From positions 93,332-157,331 of the forward strand of contig NZ_JAAOIV010000011.1 of NCBI RefSeq assembly GCF_011440275.1: DNA of 64,000 bases. Reading direction: 5' to 3'. Position 1 is the first letter of the stretch. Each line of letters begins with the position of its first letter. Positions 44,533-53,367 of this stretch are shown here, one piece after another. This DNA is from Metallococcus carri (GTDB lineage Bacteria > Actinomycetota > Actinomycetes > Actinomycetales > Dermatophilaceae). A model generated the notes under the pieces. That model had not been told where the DNA came from. It worked only from the letters and a program-made list of their open reading frames with translations, and did no database searches. A program made the translations under genes and the position numbers.

Positions 44533-45787
44533 CCGCCCGCTGTGGCGGCAGGGGCGGTTCGGGAGGTTCTGGGGCGCGTCAGCGGTGTCCGACCTCGGGG
44601 ACCGGGTCAGCGAACTCGCGCTGCCGATGGTCGCGATCCTCGCGCTCGACGCGAGCGCGCCGCAGGTCGCCGGGCTCACCGCCGCCGCGTGGGTGCCGTC
44701 CGCCGCAGGGCTGGTCGTCGGCACCTGGGTGGACCGGCTGCGCTCCAAACGCCAGGCGATGATCGTCGCCGACCTGCTGCGCGGCGCGGCGATGCTGAGC
44801 GTGCCGCTGGTCTTCGCGCTGGACTCACTCTCGCTCGCTTTCCTGTATGCCGTGGCGATCGTGCGCGGCCTGCTCGGGGTCGTCTTCGGCACCGCCGCCC
44901 CGAACTTCTTCGCCCGGCTGGTGCCGCGCGAACGCTATGTCGAGGCGAACAGCCTGACCAGCGGCACGCGGTCGATCTCGTTCGTCGTGGGTCCGCCGAT
45001 CGCCGGAGGGCTGGTGCAGGTGCTCACCGCGCCGGTGACGGTGCTCGTCGACGGGCTGAGCTTCCTGGTCTCGGCGGTGCTGCTGCGCACGGTGCCGGTG
45101 GACGAGCCGGCGGCGGCGCACGACACGCCCGAGCCCTTCCTGCGCCGGATCCGCTCCGGGCTGACCTACCTGCTGCGGCATCCCTATTTGCAGCATTCGT
45201 TGCGCTGCAGCACGACGCTCAACCTGTTTTCGTTCATGGTGCAGGGCGTGCTGCTGGTGTATGCCGCCCGCGACCTCGCGCTGTCGGCCGGGCAGATCGG
45301 TCTGGCGCTCGGCGGCGGAGCGATCGGCGGGCTGGTCGGTTCGGTGCTGGCCAGCCGGTTGACGCGCCTGATCGGAGCGGGCCGGTCGATTCTGCTCGGC
45401 TGCGTGGCCCTCGGCCTGCCGTATGCCGCGCTGCCGCTGGCCGCTGACCTGGGCGCGGCCGGCCGGCTGGGGGTGCTCGCCGCGGTGGAATTCGTCTCCG
45501 GCTTCGGGGTGATGCTCTTCGACATCAACAACAACGCGATCCAGACCGTGGTCACCCACGACTCGATGCGCTCGCGGGTGTCGGGTGCCTATATGACGAT
45601 CAACTACGGCATCCGGCCGGTGGGCGCGCTGCTCGGCGGGTGGTCCGCGGCCGTCGCCGGCACCGGCACGACGCTCGTCATCGCTGCGATCGGCGGTGCG
45701 CTCGCTGCGCTCTGGCTGCTGCCGGGCGGGATCCCGGCGATCCGGTCGGCCGACGAGCTGTCGGCGCACCTGCCCGGGCCGGCGTGA
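44525..45787 (+). CDS. MFS transporter
   Basis: A 420-residue twelve-helix protein of the enterobactin-exporter/MdtG-like MFS group. It opens RQGRFGRFWGASAVSDLGDR and has the loop WVDRLRSKRQAMIVADLLRG between helices 2 and 3. GTG 44525 overlaps the end of the ArsR gene, so the pair is coupled. Substrate unknown; drug or siderophore export is typical for this arrangement. Confidence 0.88.
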   Translation: MTDRPLWRQGRFGRFWGASAVSDLGDRVSELALPMVAILALDASAPQVAGLTAAAWVPSAAGLVVGTWVDRLRSKRQAMIVADLLRGAAMLSVPLVFALDSLSLAFLYAVAIVRGLLGVVFGTAAPNFFARLVPRERYVEANSLTSGTRSISFVVGPPIAGGLVQVLTAPVTVLVDGLSFLVSAVLLRTVPVDEPAAAHDTPEPFLRRIRSGLTYLLRHPYLQHSLRCSTTLNLFSFMVQGVLLVYAARDLALSAGQIGLALGGGAIGGLVGSVLASRLTRLIGAGRSILLGCVALGLPYAALPLAADLGAAGRLGVLAAVEFVSGFGVMLFDINNNAIQTVVTHDSMRSRVSGAYMTINYGIRPVGALLGGWSAAVAGTGTTLVIAAIGGALAALWLLPGGIPAIRSADELSAHLPGPA

Positions 45788-45794
45788 GCGAACC

Positions 45795-47075
45795 TCAGGC
45801 GGGGGACAGGAAGGCGGCGAGGATCGCGGCATACATCCGCTGGTCCTCGCTGCCGGTGAGTTCGCGGATCGAATGCATCGACAGGGTGGGCGCACCGAAG
45901 TCGACGGTCGTCGCGCCGGAGAGCGCGCTCGTGATCGGGCCGACGGTCGAGCCGCAGGGCAGGTCCGAGCGGGTGACGAAATCCTGCACCGGCACGCCGG
46001 CCTGCTGGCCCGCGAGACGGAAGGCGGCCGCCCCCGGAGCGTCGGTGGCATAGCGGCCGTTGACATTGATCTTGAGCACCGGCCCGCCGTTCATCGCGAT
46101 CAGATGACGCGGCTCGTGCCGGTCGACGTAGTTCGGGTGCGTCGCATGCGCCATATCGCCCGAGGCGATGACCGTGCGCGCCAGAGCGCGGTGCAGCTCG
46201 TCGCGGCTGCCGCCGAGGCTGGTCGTGATCCGCTCGAGCACGGTCGGCAGCAACGACGAGGCGGCGCCCCGGTCGGTGGTGCTGCCGATCTCCTCGTGGT
46301 CGAACAGCACGAGCAGCTGGGTCGTCGGCGCGGCCGGAGCCTTGTCGACCGCCTCGATCAGCGCGTAGGTGCCGGCGCACGAGGTGGCCAGGTTGTCCTG
46401 ACGGGCGCCCGCGACGAGTTCGCCCCGGTGGCCGAACCGCGTCGCCGGCTGCAGGTCGTGCGCCATCACATCCCAGCCGAGGACGTCCTCGGCCGTGACG
46501 CCAAGGGTGTCGGCGAGGAAGTCGGCAAAGGCCGGCGCGCTGCCGTCCAGGCCCCAGTGTGGCTCCAGCTGGAACTGTCGGTTGATCTGCTCGCCGTCGT
46601 TCATCGAGCGGTCCAGGTGGATCGCCAGCCGCGAGACGCGCAGCAGCGGGTCGTCCACGCGCACCAATTCCTCCCGTATGCCGGAGCCGTCCCGCAGGGC
46701 GACCCGACCCGACAACCCCAGATCGCGATCGAGCCAGCTGTTGACGATCAGCCCGCCATACGGCTCGACGCCGAGCAACTGCCAGGCGAGCGAGTCGTGG
46801 TCGGGGCGCGGCTTGATCCGTAGGTTGGGGGAGTCGGTGTGGGCGCCGACGATCCGGAAGCCGGTCGCCGGGCCGTCGCTGTGCTCGGTGCTCCACGCGA
46901 TCAGCGTGCCGCCCCGCACGAGGTAGTAGCGGCCCGGCTCGGTGGGCCACTCGGCATACTCCTGCAGACGGGCAAAACCGTTGTCGTCCAACAGTTTTGC
47001 CGATGTCTCGCAGGCGTGGAACGGCGACGGAGAAGCGTTGAGGTAGTCGACCAGCCGGTCGGCGGCTTCGGTCAC
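45795..47075 (-). CDS. apeB: M18 family aminopeptidase
   Basis: A 426-residue zinc aspartyl-aminopeptidase (DAP-like) that forms cytoplasmic dodecamers. VGAHTDSPNLRIKP has the first metal His-Asp, VLFDHEEIGSTTDRGA has the catalytic Glu pair and bridging Asp, SGDMAHATHPNY and the closing GAPTLSMHSIREL carry further ligands. GTG 47075 overlaps the stop of the upstream DUF349 gene (GTGA). Confidence 0.94.
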   Translation of the reverse strand: MTEAADRLVDYLNASPSPFHACETSAKLLDDNGFARLQEYAEWPTEPGRYYLVRGGTLIAWSTEHSDGPATGFRIVGAHTDSPNLRIKPRPDHDSLAWQLLGVEPYGGLIVNSWLDRDLGLSGRVALRDGSGIREELVRVDDPLLRVSRLAIHLDRSMNDGEQINRQFQLEPHWGLDGSAPAFADFLADTLGVTAEDVLGWDVMAHDLQPATRFGHRGELVAGARQDNLATSCAGTYALIEAVDKAPAAPTTQLLVLFDHEEIGSTTDRGAASSLLPTVLERITTSLGGSRDELHRALARTVIASGDMAHATHPNYVDRHEPRHLIAMNGGPVLKINVNGRYATDAPGAAAFRLAGQQAGVPVQDFVTRSDLPCGSTVGPITSALSGATTVDFGAPTLSMHSIRELTGSEDQRMYAAILAAFLSPA

Positions 47076-48463
47076 CGACGGCCCCCGAACTCACGCAGCC
47101 CGCCCTGGGCCTGGTCCAGCCAGGCCTGCCGTGCCGTGAGATCGTCCTTGAGCTTGGCGGCCTTCTGCTCCTCGCCCTTCGCCTCGGCGTCGGAGATCTG
47201 CTGCTGCAGGTCGGCGATCGCCGACTCCAACTGGCTGACCATCGAGTTCGCGCGGGCGGCGAGCTCGGGATCGGTCTTGCGCCATTTGTCCTGCTCGGCG
47301 TCGCGGATGGTCTGCTCGACCTTGCGCATGCCGCGCTCCATCCGGTCGATGTCCTTGCGCGGGACCTTGCCCGCCGCCTCCCACCGGTCCTGGATCTCCC
47401 GCAGCGCCGCCTTCGCCTGGCCGAGGTTTTTCACCGGCAGCAGGGCCTGGGCCTCCTTGAGCAGGCTCTCCTTGACCTTGAGGTTCTCCTCGAACTGCGC
47501 GTTCTCCGCCGCGACGACCTCGTCCTTGGCGTTGAAGAAGGCGTCCTGGGCCGCCTTGAACTTCGCCCACAGCTTGTCGTCGTCGGCGCGGGAGGCGCGA
47601 CCGGCGCGCTTCCACTCGCCCATGAGGCGCTTGAACGCACCGGCGGTGGCACCCCAGTCGGTGGAGTCCTTGAGCTTCTCGGCCTCCTCGATCAGCCGCT
47701 GCTTGGTGGCCTTGGCCTCGGCGTGCTTCTCGTCGAGCTTGGCGAAATGACCACGGCGGGTCTTGTCGAAGCCGTTGCGGGCGTGGCTGAACCGCTGCCA
47801 CAGAGCGTTCTCAGTTTCCTTGTCCAGGCGAGCACCGCTGCGCTGCAAGGCTTTCCACTCATCGAGCAGCTCGCGCATGCGGGCCGTGCTCTGCTTCCAC
47901 TGGACCTTCTCGACCGGCTGCGCGGCGATGCTCTCGGCCTCGGCCACCACTGCTTCGCGCTTGGTCGCGGCCTCGGCTCGGGCGGCCGCCTTCTGCTCGG
48001 CCTCGACCTGCCCCTTGGCGGTGAGAGCGGTCGCGATCTGCTCGACGGTGTTGTCCAGAGCCACCAGGTCGCCGACGACATGGGCCTCGGACACCTGCTG
48101 GCGCAGCGCCTTCAGCGCCTCGTTTCCGTCATGCGTCGACAGATCGGTCTGCACCACGCGCTGCAGCAAGAGCGTGGCGTGCGCAGCGAGCTCGTCATAC
48201 TTGCGGGCGAAATAGGCGAGCGCCTCCTCGTGGGTGGCCTCGGGATAGGACCCGACCTCGCGTTCGCCGTCAGGGGTGCGCACGAAGACCGTGCCGTCGT
48301 CGGCCACCCGGCCGAAGGACGCCGAATTGCTCTGTGCCGCAGGGGTCGTCGGCACCACCGTCTCGCTCGCCGGCAGGTTCGGCTTGGCGGGCGCATGCGG
48401 CTTGATCGCGGCCGGGGTCGGCACGCCGGGGCGTGGAGTCGGCTTCGGAGCGTCGGTCGACAT
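47072..48463 (-). CDS. DUF349 domain protein
   Basis: A 463-residue acidic, highly helical protein with several DUF349 repeats of about 75 residues (LLDEWKALQRSGARLDKETE, RLMGEWKRAGRASRADDDKL, EIQDRWEAAGKVPRKDIDRM). The N terminus is Pro-rich and disordered. The fold is a coiled-coil-like repeat of unknown function, conserved next to ppiB in actinobacteria. Coupled to apeB downstream. Confidence 0.9.
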   Translation of the reverse strand: MSTDAPKPTPRPGVPTPAAIKPHAPAKPNLPASETVVPTTPAAQSNSASFGRVADDGTVFVRTPDGEREVGSYPEATHEEALAYFARKYDELAAHATLLLQRVVQTDLSTHDGNEALKALRQQVSEAHVVGDLVALDNTVEQIATALTAKGQVEAEQKAAARAEAATKREAVVAEAESIAAQPVEKVQWKQSTARMRELLDEWKALQRSGARLDKETENALWQRFSHARNGFDKTRRGHFAKLDEKHAEAKATKQRLIEEAEKLKDSTDWGATAGAFKRLMGEWKRAGRASRADDDKLWAKFKAAQDAFFNAKDEVVAAENAQFEENLKVKESLLKEAQALLPVKNLGQAKAALREIQDRWEAAGKVPRKDIDRMERGMRKVEQTIRDAEQDKWRKTDPELAARANSMVSQLESAIADLQQQISDAEAKGEEQKAAKLKDDLTARQAWLDQAQGGLREFGGRR

Positions 48464-48466
48464 GGC

Positions 48467-49159
48467 TTAGGCCTTCTTCTCAGTGACGGAGATCTTCAGG
48501 ATGGACAGCGGCTGGGCGGGTGGTCCGTCGCCACTCGGCGTGCCGCGGGAGGCCACGAAGTCGAGGATCGGCATACCGGAAACGACCTTGCCGAAGATGG
48601 AGTAGCCGCCGCCGTCGGTGGGTAGCTCGGTGTCCTTGTAGACGATGAAGAACTGGCCACCGTTGGAGTTCGGGTCGTTGGTGCGAGCCATCGCGAGGGT
48701 GCCGCGCGGGTACTGCCCGCTCGCGGGTGCGTTCTCGATGCCGAAGCCGTAACCGGGGGAGCCCGAGCCGGTGCCGGTCGGGTCACCGCACTGCAGGACG
48801 AAGATGCCGCTGGTCGTCAGCCGGTGACACGGGCTGTCCTTCCAATAACTCTTGGCGAGTTGCTGGAAGGAGGCGACGGTCTGGGGGGCTTTGGCGCCGT
48901 CGAGCTCGAGCACCAGGTCGCCGCAATTGGTCGTCACCGTGGCGACGAAGGTCTTGCCCGCGGCGCTCGCCTTGTCCGGCAGCGCCTGGCTCTGCGCCTC
49001 ATCGGGAGCCTTGGGCGGCGTGGTGCAGGCATAGCCGGACCCGGATGCCGTGGCCGTGGCGGCCGGGCCACCGTCGCCGGAGTCGGACTTCCCGCAGCCG
49101 GCCACGCCGAGAGCGACCACGGCGGCAAGCGCTGCGGCGCGTCCTACGACTTTCGGCAC
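48467..49159 (-). CDS. Cyclophilin-type peptidylprolyl isomerase, lipoprotein
   Basis: A 230-residue protein. A lipoprotein signal (LAAVVALGVAGC, lipobox Cys at about residue 19) is followed by a Ser/Thr/Gly linker and a cyclophilin domain (LVLELDGAKAPQTVASFQQL, SPCHRLTTSGIFVLQCGDPTG, GQFFIVYKDTELP). The second motif has the FxxQ-like core, but several active-site residues are altered, including loss of the usual Phe-His-Arg spacing. Corresponds by position and orientation to ppiB (Rv2582). GTG 49159 has GAGGAG upstream. Expected to fold proteins outside the membrane. Confidence 0.9.
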   Translation of the reverse strand: MPKVVGRAAALAAVVALGVAGCGKSDSGDGGPAATATASGSGYACTTPPKAPDEAQSQALPDKASAAGKTFVATVTTNCGDLVLELDGAKAPQTVASFQQLAKSYWKDSPCHRLTTSGIFVLQCGDPTGTGSGSPGYGFGIENAPASGQYPRGTLAMARTNDPNSNGGQFFIVYKDTELPTDGGGYSIFGKVVSGMPILDFVASRGTPSGDGPPAQPLSILKISVTEKKA

Positions 49160-49259
49160 ACGGGACTCCTCGGTTCGGCGACCGGCGCTGGGGGGCCGGG
49201 CTGACGGCATACGCCCGCCAGTCTAGGCAGCACGGTCTCGGTGGGGAGGGAAGGGACGT

Positions 49260-49265
49260 TAGGCT
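49260..49265 (+). promoter_or_regulatory. Minus-10 box, leaderless start of MBL-fold gene
   Basis: TAGGCT ends 7 nt before GTG 49273. It supports this GTG as the start. Confidence 0.55.
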
Positions 49266-49272
49266 CGCGACC

Positions 49273-49968
49273 GTGCTCGCCGTGTCCTTCCCTGCCGCCG
49301 CGTTCGGGACCAACTGTTATGTGCTCGCCCCCGCGGCCGGCGAAGAATGCATCGTCGTCGACCCCGGCATCGGCATCGAGGAGAACCTGCGCGAGGTGCT
49401 GAGCGGGCTGCGGCTGCGGCCGTCGGCGGTGCTGCTGACCCATGGCCATGTCGACCACGTCTACTCGGTGACGCCGGTGTGCGCGGGGACGCTCGCGGCA
49501 TACATCCACGGCGATGACCGCTACCGGCTGACGGACCCGCTGTCCTCGCTCGACCCGGCGTTGCTCGCGATGTTCGAGCAGCAGTTCGGCAAGAAGGTCA
49601 CCTGGACCGAACCGGAGCGGGTCGTGGACGTGCGCGACGGCGAGACGCTCGACCTGGCCGGGCTCGGCCTATCGGTCCATCACGCGCCAGGGCATACCGA
49701 GGGGTCGGTGATGTTCGCGCTGGACGACGTGCCGGAGGGCCTGCCCGATGACGTCGAGATCACCTCGACGCTGCTCACGGGCGACGTGCTCTTCGCCGGC
49801 TCCATCGGCCGCACCGACCTGCCCGGCGGCTCCATGGACGCGATGAACAAGTCTCTGCGCGAGGTGGTGCTGCCGATGGCCGACCCGACCCTCGTGCTGC
49901 CCGGACACGGGCCCGGCACCACAATCGGCCGGGAGCGCGCGACCAACCCGTATTTGCAAAACCTTTGA
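49273..49968 (+). CDS. MBL-fold metallohydrolase (glyoxalase II-like)
   Basis: A 231-residue metallo-beta-lactamase-fold hydrolase. The zinc motif is LLTHGHVDHVYSV, the next ligand is in VHHAPGHTEGSVMF, the bridging Asp in LLTGDVLFAGSIGRTDL, and the last His in VLPGHGPGT. Equivalent to M. tuberculosis Rv2581c (between ppiB and hisS). Hydroxyacylglutathione-hydrolase-like; the natural thioester is unknown because actinobacteria use mycothiol rather than glutathione. Confidence 0.92.
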   Translation: MLAVSFPAAAFGTNCYVLAPAAGEECIVVDPGIGIEENLREVLSGLRLRPSAVLLTHGHVDHVYSVTPVCAGTLAAYIHGDDRYRLTDPLSSLDPALLAMFEQQFGKKVTWTEPERVVDVRDGETLDLAGLGLSVHHAPGHTEGSVMFALDDVPEGLPDDVEITSTLLTGDVLFAGSIGRTDLPGGSMDAMNKSLREVVLPMADPTLVLPGHGPGTTIGRERATNPYLQNL

Positions 49969-49983
49969 TACGTAAGGACTTTC

Positions 49984-51420
49984 ATGGCCGACAAGGTCAC
50001 CCCGATCAGTGGCTTTCAGGAATGGCTGCCTGCCGAACGGATCGTCGAGCAACACTTCCTCGACACGCTGCGCGCGGTGTTCGAGTTGCACGGCTTCGCC
50101 TCGGTCAACACGCGTGCCGTCGAGACGGTCGATCGCCTGGCGGGCAATGGTGAGGACGCCGACAAGGAGATCTATGGCGTGCGCCGGTTGGCCGATGCGG
50201 GCGGACAGGCGGAGTTCGGGCTGCACTTCGACCTCACGGTGCCCTTTGCGCGGTATGTGCTGGAGAACGCCGGCAAGCTGAACTTCCCGTTCCGGCGCTA
50301 TCAGATCCAGCCGGCCTGGCGTGGTGAGCGGCCGCAACGGCTGCGCTATCGCGAGTTCACCCAGGCCGATATCGACATCGTCGACGTGGGGGAGTTGCCC
50401 TTCCACTACGAAGTGGAGCTGCCTTTGGCGGTGGCGGATGCGTTCTCCCGGCTGCCGGTGCCGGCGTTCCGGATCCACGTCAACAACCGCAAGATCCCCG
50501 AGGGGTTTTATCGCGGGCTGGGCATCTCCGATGTGACCGCCGTGCTGCGGATCGTCGACAAGCTCGACAAGCTGCCGGCGGCTGCGGTGGGGTCGATGCT
50601 GGTCGAGGCGGGGCTCACCGCGGCGCAGGCCGAGCAGTGCCTCGCGCTGGCGCAGATCAACTCGGTGGACGACGGTTTCGTGGAGCGGGTGCGGGTGCTC
50701 GGGGTGACGCACCCGACGCTGGATGAGGGGCTCGCGCAGCTGAAGGCGGTGATGGACGCCGCGGCTGAGCACGCGCCGGGGCTGCTCTTTGCCGACCTGA
50801 TGATCGCGCGCGGCCTGGACTATTACACCGGCACCGTCTACGAGATCCGGCTGCTCGACCAGCCCGAAGGCACCCCGTCGGTCGGTGGCGGCGGGCGGTA
50901 TGACGCGCTCGCCTCCGACGGCAAACGCACCTATCCCGGTGTCGGCATCTCGATCGGCGTGTCCCGGTTGCTGGGCCTGCTGATCGGCGAACAGGGGTTG
51001 ACCGCGTCGCGGGAAACCCCGGTCTGTGTGCTGGTGGCGGTCACGGACGAACAGACCAGGCCGGAGTCGATGCGGGTGGCGGCTGCGCTGAGGGCGCGCG
51101 GCATACCGACGCTGGTGGCTCCGAAAGCGGCGAAGTTCGGCAAGCAGATCCAGTTCGCCGACCGGCGCGGCATACCGTTCGTCTGGTTCCCCGCCGCGGC
51201 TGGCGTGGGCACGCCTGGCGAGGGCGCGGCTGGCGAGGGCGCGGCTGGCGAGGGTGCAGCTGGGGAGTCCAGCGACCAGGTGAAGGCGGCATCCGGTGCG
51301 CAGACCGGTGATCAGGTGAAAGACATCCGCACCGGCGAGCAGGTCCCTGCGGATCGTGCGACTTGGCTGCCCGCGGACCCCACCGACCTCCACCCAACCC
51401 TTTCCCCGAAACGTCAGTAA
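49984..51420 (+). CDS. hisS: Histidine--tRNA ligase
   Basis: A 478-residue class II synthetase. Motif 2 region FRRYQIQPAWRGERPQRLRY, histidine loops LMIARGLDYYTGTVYEI and SVGGGGRYDALA, and the C-terminal anticodon domain (VCVLVAVTDEQTRPE) are present. ATG 49984 has AAGGA upstream. In the anticodon domain an extra Gly/Glu/Ala stretch (GEGAAGEGAAGEGAAGESS) comes from a 15-bp tandem repeat. The last residues (HPTLSPKRQ) are encoded by the first unit of the 21-bp repeat array, so the original C terminus has been replaced or extended. Confidence 0.95.
   Translation: MADKVTPISGFQEWLPAERIVEQHFLDTLRAVFELHGFASVNTRAVETVDRLAGNGEDADKEIYGVRRLADAGGQAEFGLHFDLTVPFARYVLENAGKLNFPFRRYQIQPAWRGERPQRLRYREFTQADIDIVDVGELPFHYEVELPLAVADAFSRLPVPAFRIHVNNRKIPEGFYRGLGISDVTAVLRIVDKLDKLPAAAVGSMLVEAGLTAAQAEQCLALAQINSVDDGFVERVRVLGVTHPTLDEGLAQLKAVMDAAAEHAPGLLFADLMIARGLDYYTGTVYEIRLLDQPEGTPSVGGGGRYDALASDGKRTYPGVGISIGVSRLLGLLIGEQGLTASRETPVCVLVAVTDEQTRPESMRVAAALRARGIPTLVAPKAAKFGKQIQFADRRGIPFVWFPAAAGVGTPGEGAAGEGAAGEGAAGESSDQVKAASGAQTGDQVKDIRTGEQVPADRATWLPADPTDLHPTLSPKRQ
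51217..51261 (+). repeat. 15-bp in-frame tandem repeat inside hisS
   Basis: GGCGAGGGCGCGGCT at 51217-51231 and 51232-51246, with a diverged third copy to 51261. It adds GEGAA units to a surface loop of the anticodon-binding domain and is a likely VNTR. Confidence 0.85.
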
Positions 51421-51506
51421 ATCCCCGCGAAACGTCACTAGATCCTCGCGAAACGTCGCTAGATCCTCGCGAAACGTCACTAAATCCTCACGAGACGTCA
51501 TCGGGG
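51404..51506. repeat. 21-bp repeat array, left (five units)
   Basis: GAAACGTC cores occur at 51408, 51429, 51450 and 51471 and a variant GAGACGTC at 51492, exactly 21 bp apart; units read GCGAAACGTCACTAAATCCTC. The first unit supplies the hisS stop (CGT CAG TAA). The array is the mirror orientation of that at 52534-52719. Confidence 0.95.
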
Positions 51507-51573
51507 ATGGAAGGGCGCAGCCTGTTATCCACAACCGGAGCGCGATCGTCGGCGGACCACCGTGCGATCGGTG

Positions 51574-51579
51574 CAGGCT
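51574..51579 (+). promoter_or_regulatory. Weak minus-10 box before DUF559 gene
   Basis: CAGGCT ends 6 nt before ATG 51586, the same spacing as the leaderless genes elsewhere in the window; the first base departs from TAnnnT. Confidence 0.35.
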
Positions 51580-51585
51580 GCGGGC

Positions 51586-52515
51586 ATGGACTGGATCGGG
51601 CAGGGGCCGTTGACCACAGCGATGGCTCGGCAGCGTGGAGCAAGTCGGGTCAGCATCGAGCAAGCGCTGGCTGACGGCCGCGTGGTTCGAGTCGCGCGGG
51701 GGCTGCTGATGCCCAAGGCTCTCGTGAACGACATCCCTGCGAGGGCGGCCGCGCTGGGGCTGGTGCTGCCCTCGGGTGTCATCGTCTGCGACAGATCTGC
51801 GTCCTACCTCCACGGGATCGACGCATACCGGGGATTGGATGACATCTACCGCGGCGTGATCGATTGCGTCGTGCCACCCGGGACGGCTCGGCCGCGCGCT
51901 GGGGCCGTCAACGGCGGCGTCCGCGCCATCCCGGACGACCACATCACGACGATTCACGGTCTCCGAGTGACGACCGCGGCGCGCACCGCCGTCGATCTCG
52001 CGTGTGGCCTGGGCCCGTTCGGCGCGCTGGCGACCGTCGAGCAGTTTCTGCATCGCGAACTGGTCACGAAGTCTGAGCTCCTCCGAGTCCTCGCCCGGTT
52101 CGCGGGCCGACGCGGTGTGCGTCAGGCCCGGACAGTCATCGGCATCGCCGATCCACTGGTCGAGTCGACCGGTGAATCGTTCTGCCGTATGGCGATCGTC
52201 GGCTGGGACCTGCCCGTACCCGTCGCACAGCACGTGGTGCCACGGCCGAACGGAGGGACGTACGTTCTGGACAACGCCTATCCGCATCTGTTGATTGCCG
52301 TCGAGTACGACGGAGAGGAGTTTCACGGGCCTGATCGTGACGCCCACGACCAGCAACGACGGGCCTGGCTGAAAAGCCAAGGCTGGCTGGTCATCGTGGT
52401 GCGTAAGGCGGACCTGTCCGGGCTGGCGCGCGAGCGCTGGCTGCGGCGCCTCGACGAGGCTATTACCGAGCGAGAGGTGGAGCAGCGGCGTCGGGGAGCG
52501 CTCGCTCGCCGCTGA
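51586..52515 (+). CDS. AbiEi-like / DUF559 endonuclease-domain protein
   Basis: A 309-residue protein common in actinobacterial accessory regions. The N-terminal half (MARQRGASRVSIEQALADGR, VVRVARGLLMP) resembles the AbiEi-type winged helix of type IV antitoxins. HGLRVTTAARTAVDLACGLG follows. The C-terminal part (NAYPHLLIAVEYDGEEFHG, then QQRRAWLKSQGWLVIVVRKA) resembles the PD-(D/E)xK Vsr-like DUF559 nuclease fold, with Glu-Tyr-Asp-Gly as the likely catalytic strand. It lies alone between two inverted repeat arrays and between two convergent housekeeping genes. A defence or DNA-processing role is possible (inference). Confidence 0.8.
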   Translation: MDWIGQGPLTTAMARQRGASRVSIEQALADGRVVRVARGLLMPKALVNDIPARAAALGLVLPSGVIVCDRSASYLHGIDAYRGLDDIYRGVIDCVVPPGTARPRAGAVNGGVRAIPDDHITTIHGLRVTTAARTAVDLACGLGPFGALATVEQFLHRELVTKSELLRVLARFAGRRGVRQARTVIGIADPLVESTGESFCRMAIVGWDLPVPVAQHVVPRPNGGTYVLDNAYPHLLIAVEYDGEEFHGPDRDAHDQQRRAWLKSQGWLVIVVRKADLSGLARERWLRRLDEAITEREVEQRRRGALARR

Positions 52516-52533
52516 TCCGGCACCAGATCGCTG

Positions 52534-52719
52534 GTGACGTTTCGCGGCGCATAAGTGACGTTTCGCGGGGATTTAGTGACGTTTCGCGAGGCATAAGTGA
52601 CGTTTCGCGGGGATTTAGTGACGTTTCGCGAGGCATAAGTGACGTTTCGCGGGGATTTAGTGACGTTTCGCGAGGCATAAGTGACGTTTCGCGGGGATTT
52701 AGTGACGTTTCGGGGAGAG
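52534..52719. repeat. 21-bp repeat array, right (nine units)
   Basis: GTGACGTTTCGCG starts every 21 bp from 52534 to 52702. The eight-base spacers alternate strictly between GGGATTTA and AGGCATAA types, giving a 42-bp super-unit. The last unit encodes the final codons (SPKRH and TAA) of the gene on the minus strand. Orientation is opposite to the left array. Confidence 0.95.
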
Positions 52720-53319
52720 GTCGTGGCGGGCGAGTTCGAGGTCGGCGAGGGCGCCCACGGTGTCGGCGTCGCCCGCGCGCCAGCGTTCGGTGAGGTCGGG
52801 GCCGAGGGCGAGCAACCGCTCCGGCGCCGCCGAATGCAGCGCCCGGAGCGCGAGCAACTCCCGGCCGCCGTCCCGCCGGGACAGGGTCCGTGCCGCTCCC
52901 GCCGCCCGCGCGTACCGCAACCGCAGATAACACCACACCAGCACCGCCACGGTCATCGGCACGGCAGGCACCAGCACACCGAGCAACAGCCCGAGCCGGT
53001 CGACGCCGCCGGCGAGGTCCTGCGCGGACAGCGCCATGCCGTGCGCCTGACCGGACGCCTTCACGAACGGCGTATCCAGCGTGTCGCCGACCAGCGGCAC
53101 CTTGCGCAGCCGAGCTCCGGCGTCCCGCAACTGCGTCGCCATCCCGTCGGCGTTCTTCGACAGCCCCAGCGCGTTCGCGCGCGAACCGTCGGTCTGGTGG
53201 CGCACCCGCACCGCGACCCACCACCACAGCAGCAACCACCCTGCGACGACCACGTCGAAAACGATCTGCCGCGTGCGGCGGGCGCGGCGGTCGGCATACA
53301 GCACGAGTCCCCCTGACAT
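52699..53319 (-). CDS. Membrane protein of unknown function
   Basis: A 206-residue protein with a first membrane helix ([19 protein letters not shown]), an extracellular region (about residues 40-100, [20 protein letters not shown]), a second helix ([20 protein letters not shown]) and a basic/helical cytoplasmic tail. The end ([11 protein letters not shown]) is encoded by the repeat array. No family recognised. Convergent toward the DUF559 island and divergent from xerD (48 bp between starts). Confidence 0.6.
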   Translation of the reverse strand: MSGGLVLYADRRARRTRQIVFDVVVAGWLLLWWWVAVRVRHQTDGSRANALGLSKNADGMATQLRDAGARLRKVPLVGDTLDTPFVKASGQAHGMALSAQDLAGGVDRLGLLLGVLVPAVPMTVAVLVWCYLRLRYARAAGAARTLSRRDGGRELLALRALHSAAPERLLALGPDLTERWRAGDADTVGALADLELARHDLSPKRH

Positions 53320-53367
53320 GCCGCCGAACTTACCGTCCGAGTGGAACCGGCCGGGCACACTGTCGAG

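Noticed and set aside
51404..52719. CRISPR array
   Set aside because: The 21-bp period contains no unique spacers; spacers are one or two repeated types, and there are no cas genes.
53341..53367. Upstream GTG start for xerD
   Set aside because: It adds nine residues not typical of XerD and lies only 4 nt after a possible minus-10 box; GTG 53368 fits family length.
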